From Eremophila alpestris peregrina (lineage: Eukaryota; Chordata; Aves; Passeriformes; Alaudidae), in NCBI GenBank assembly GCA_009792885.1, contig WMCF01000015.1, forward strand, positions 4,541,076 to 4,605,075: a stretch of 64,000 bases of DNA, read 5' to 3'. The position numbers were made by a program, and so were the translations under genes. The notes beneath the pieces were generated by a model, which was not told the origin of the DNA, made no database searches, and saw only the letters and a list, made by a program, of their open reading frames with translations. Shown here one piece after another: positions 63,927 through 64,000 of this stretch; position 1 is the stretch's first letter; every line of letters begins with the position of its first letter.

Positions 63927-64000
63927 NNNNNNNNNNNNNNNNNNNNNNNNNNNNNNNNNNNNNNNNNNNNNNNNNNNNNNNNNNNNNNNNNNNNNNNNNN
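63927..64000. other. Assembly gap (Ns)
   Basis: Bases are undetermined to the window end. The gap probably results from failure to assemble the TTTC microsatellite. Confidence 0.99.

Noticed and set aside
1..64000. CRISPR arrays, bacterial operons, rRNA or tRNA genes
   Set aside because: None seen. The window is vertebrate nuclear DNA with split genes, CpG islands and CR1 elements.

Overview
This window looks like bird nuclear DNA, probably from a passerine or close relative. The evidence is AT-rich introns with small exons, three isolated CpG islands, several 3'-truncated CR1 LINEs, two degenerate solo LTRs of avian endogenous-retrovirus type, and three vertebrate genes in a recognisable order. 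The order is UCHL3 (minus), COMMD6 (plus), TBC1D4 (plus). As I recall it, this is the order and relative orientation of human chromosome 13q22, here in flipped view.

Layout. Positions 1-2536 hold the 5' end of UCHL3 on the minus strand: coding exon 1 (2495-2536), a 12-nt micro-exon 2 (2244-2255) and part of intron 2. The rest of the gene lies off the left edge. A CpG island covers about 2340-3130. Positions 3170-7330 are a repeat-rich spacer with three CR1 fragments, a short U2-snRNA-like piece, a perfect 15-bp hairpin and an unrecognised block near 6.0-6.5 kb. A second CpG island (about 7440-7740) carries a duplicated CCAAT-box unit and drives COMMD6. I rebuilt COMMD6 completely as seven exons (7658-12476, 207 aa) with a short 3' UTR. 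Positions 12570-23700 are intergenic, with one solo LTR. A third CpG island (about 23740-25330) holds exon 1 of TBC1D4 (24476-24955, 160 aa). It appears to end at a non-canonical GC splice donor. Everything from 24956 to the assembly gap at 63927 is best read as TBC1D4 intron 1. It contains two CR1 fragments, one solo LTR, homopolymer tracts, hairpins, one coding-like open stretch of unknown origin on the minus strand (30786-31094), and a TTTC microsatellite running into the gap.

The genes are not an operon or pathway. UCHL3 removes ubiquitin or NEDD8 from small adducts. COMMD6 belongs to the COMMD/Commander endosomal-recycling complex, which also touches NF-kB and cullin control. TBC1D4 (AS160) is a Rab GAP controlling GLUT4 vesicle traffic. 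They are linked by conserved synteny, and UCHL3 and COMMD6 by a head-to-head arrangement. I found no previously undescribed biological system. The most useful observations are the micro-exon, the GC donor, the full-length COMMD6, the split divergent promoter, and the unexplained coding-like block.
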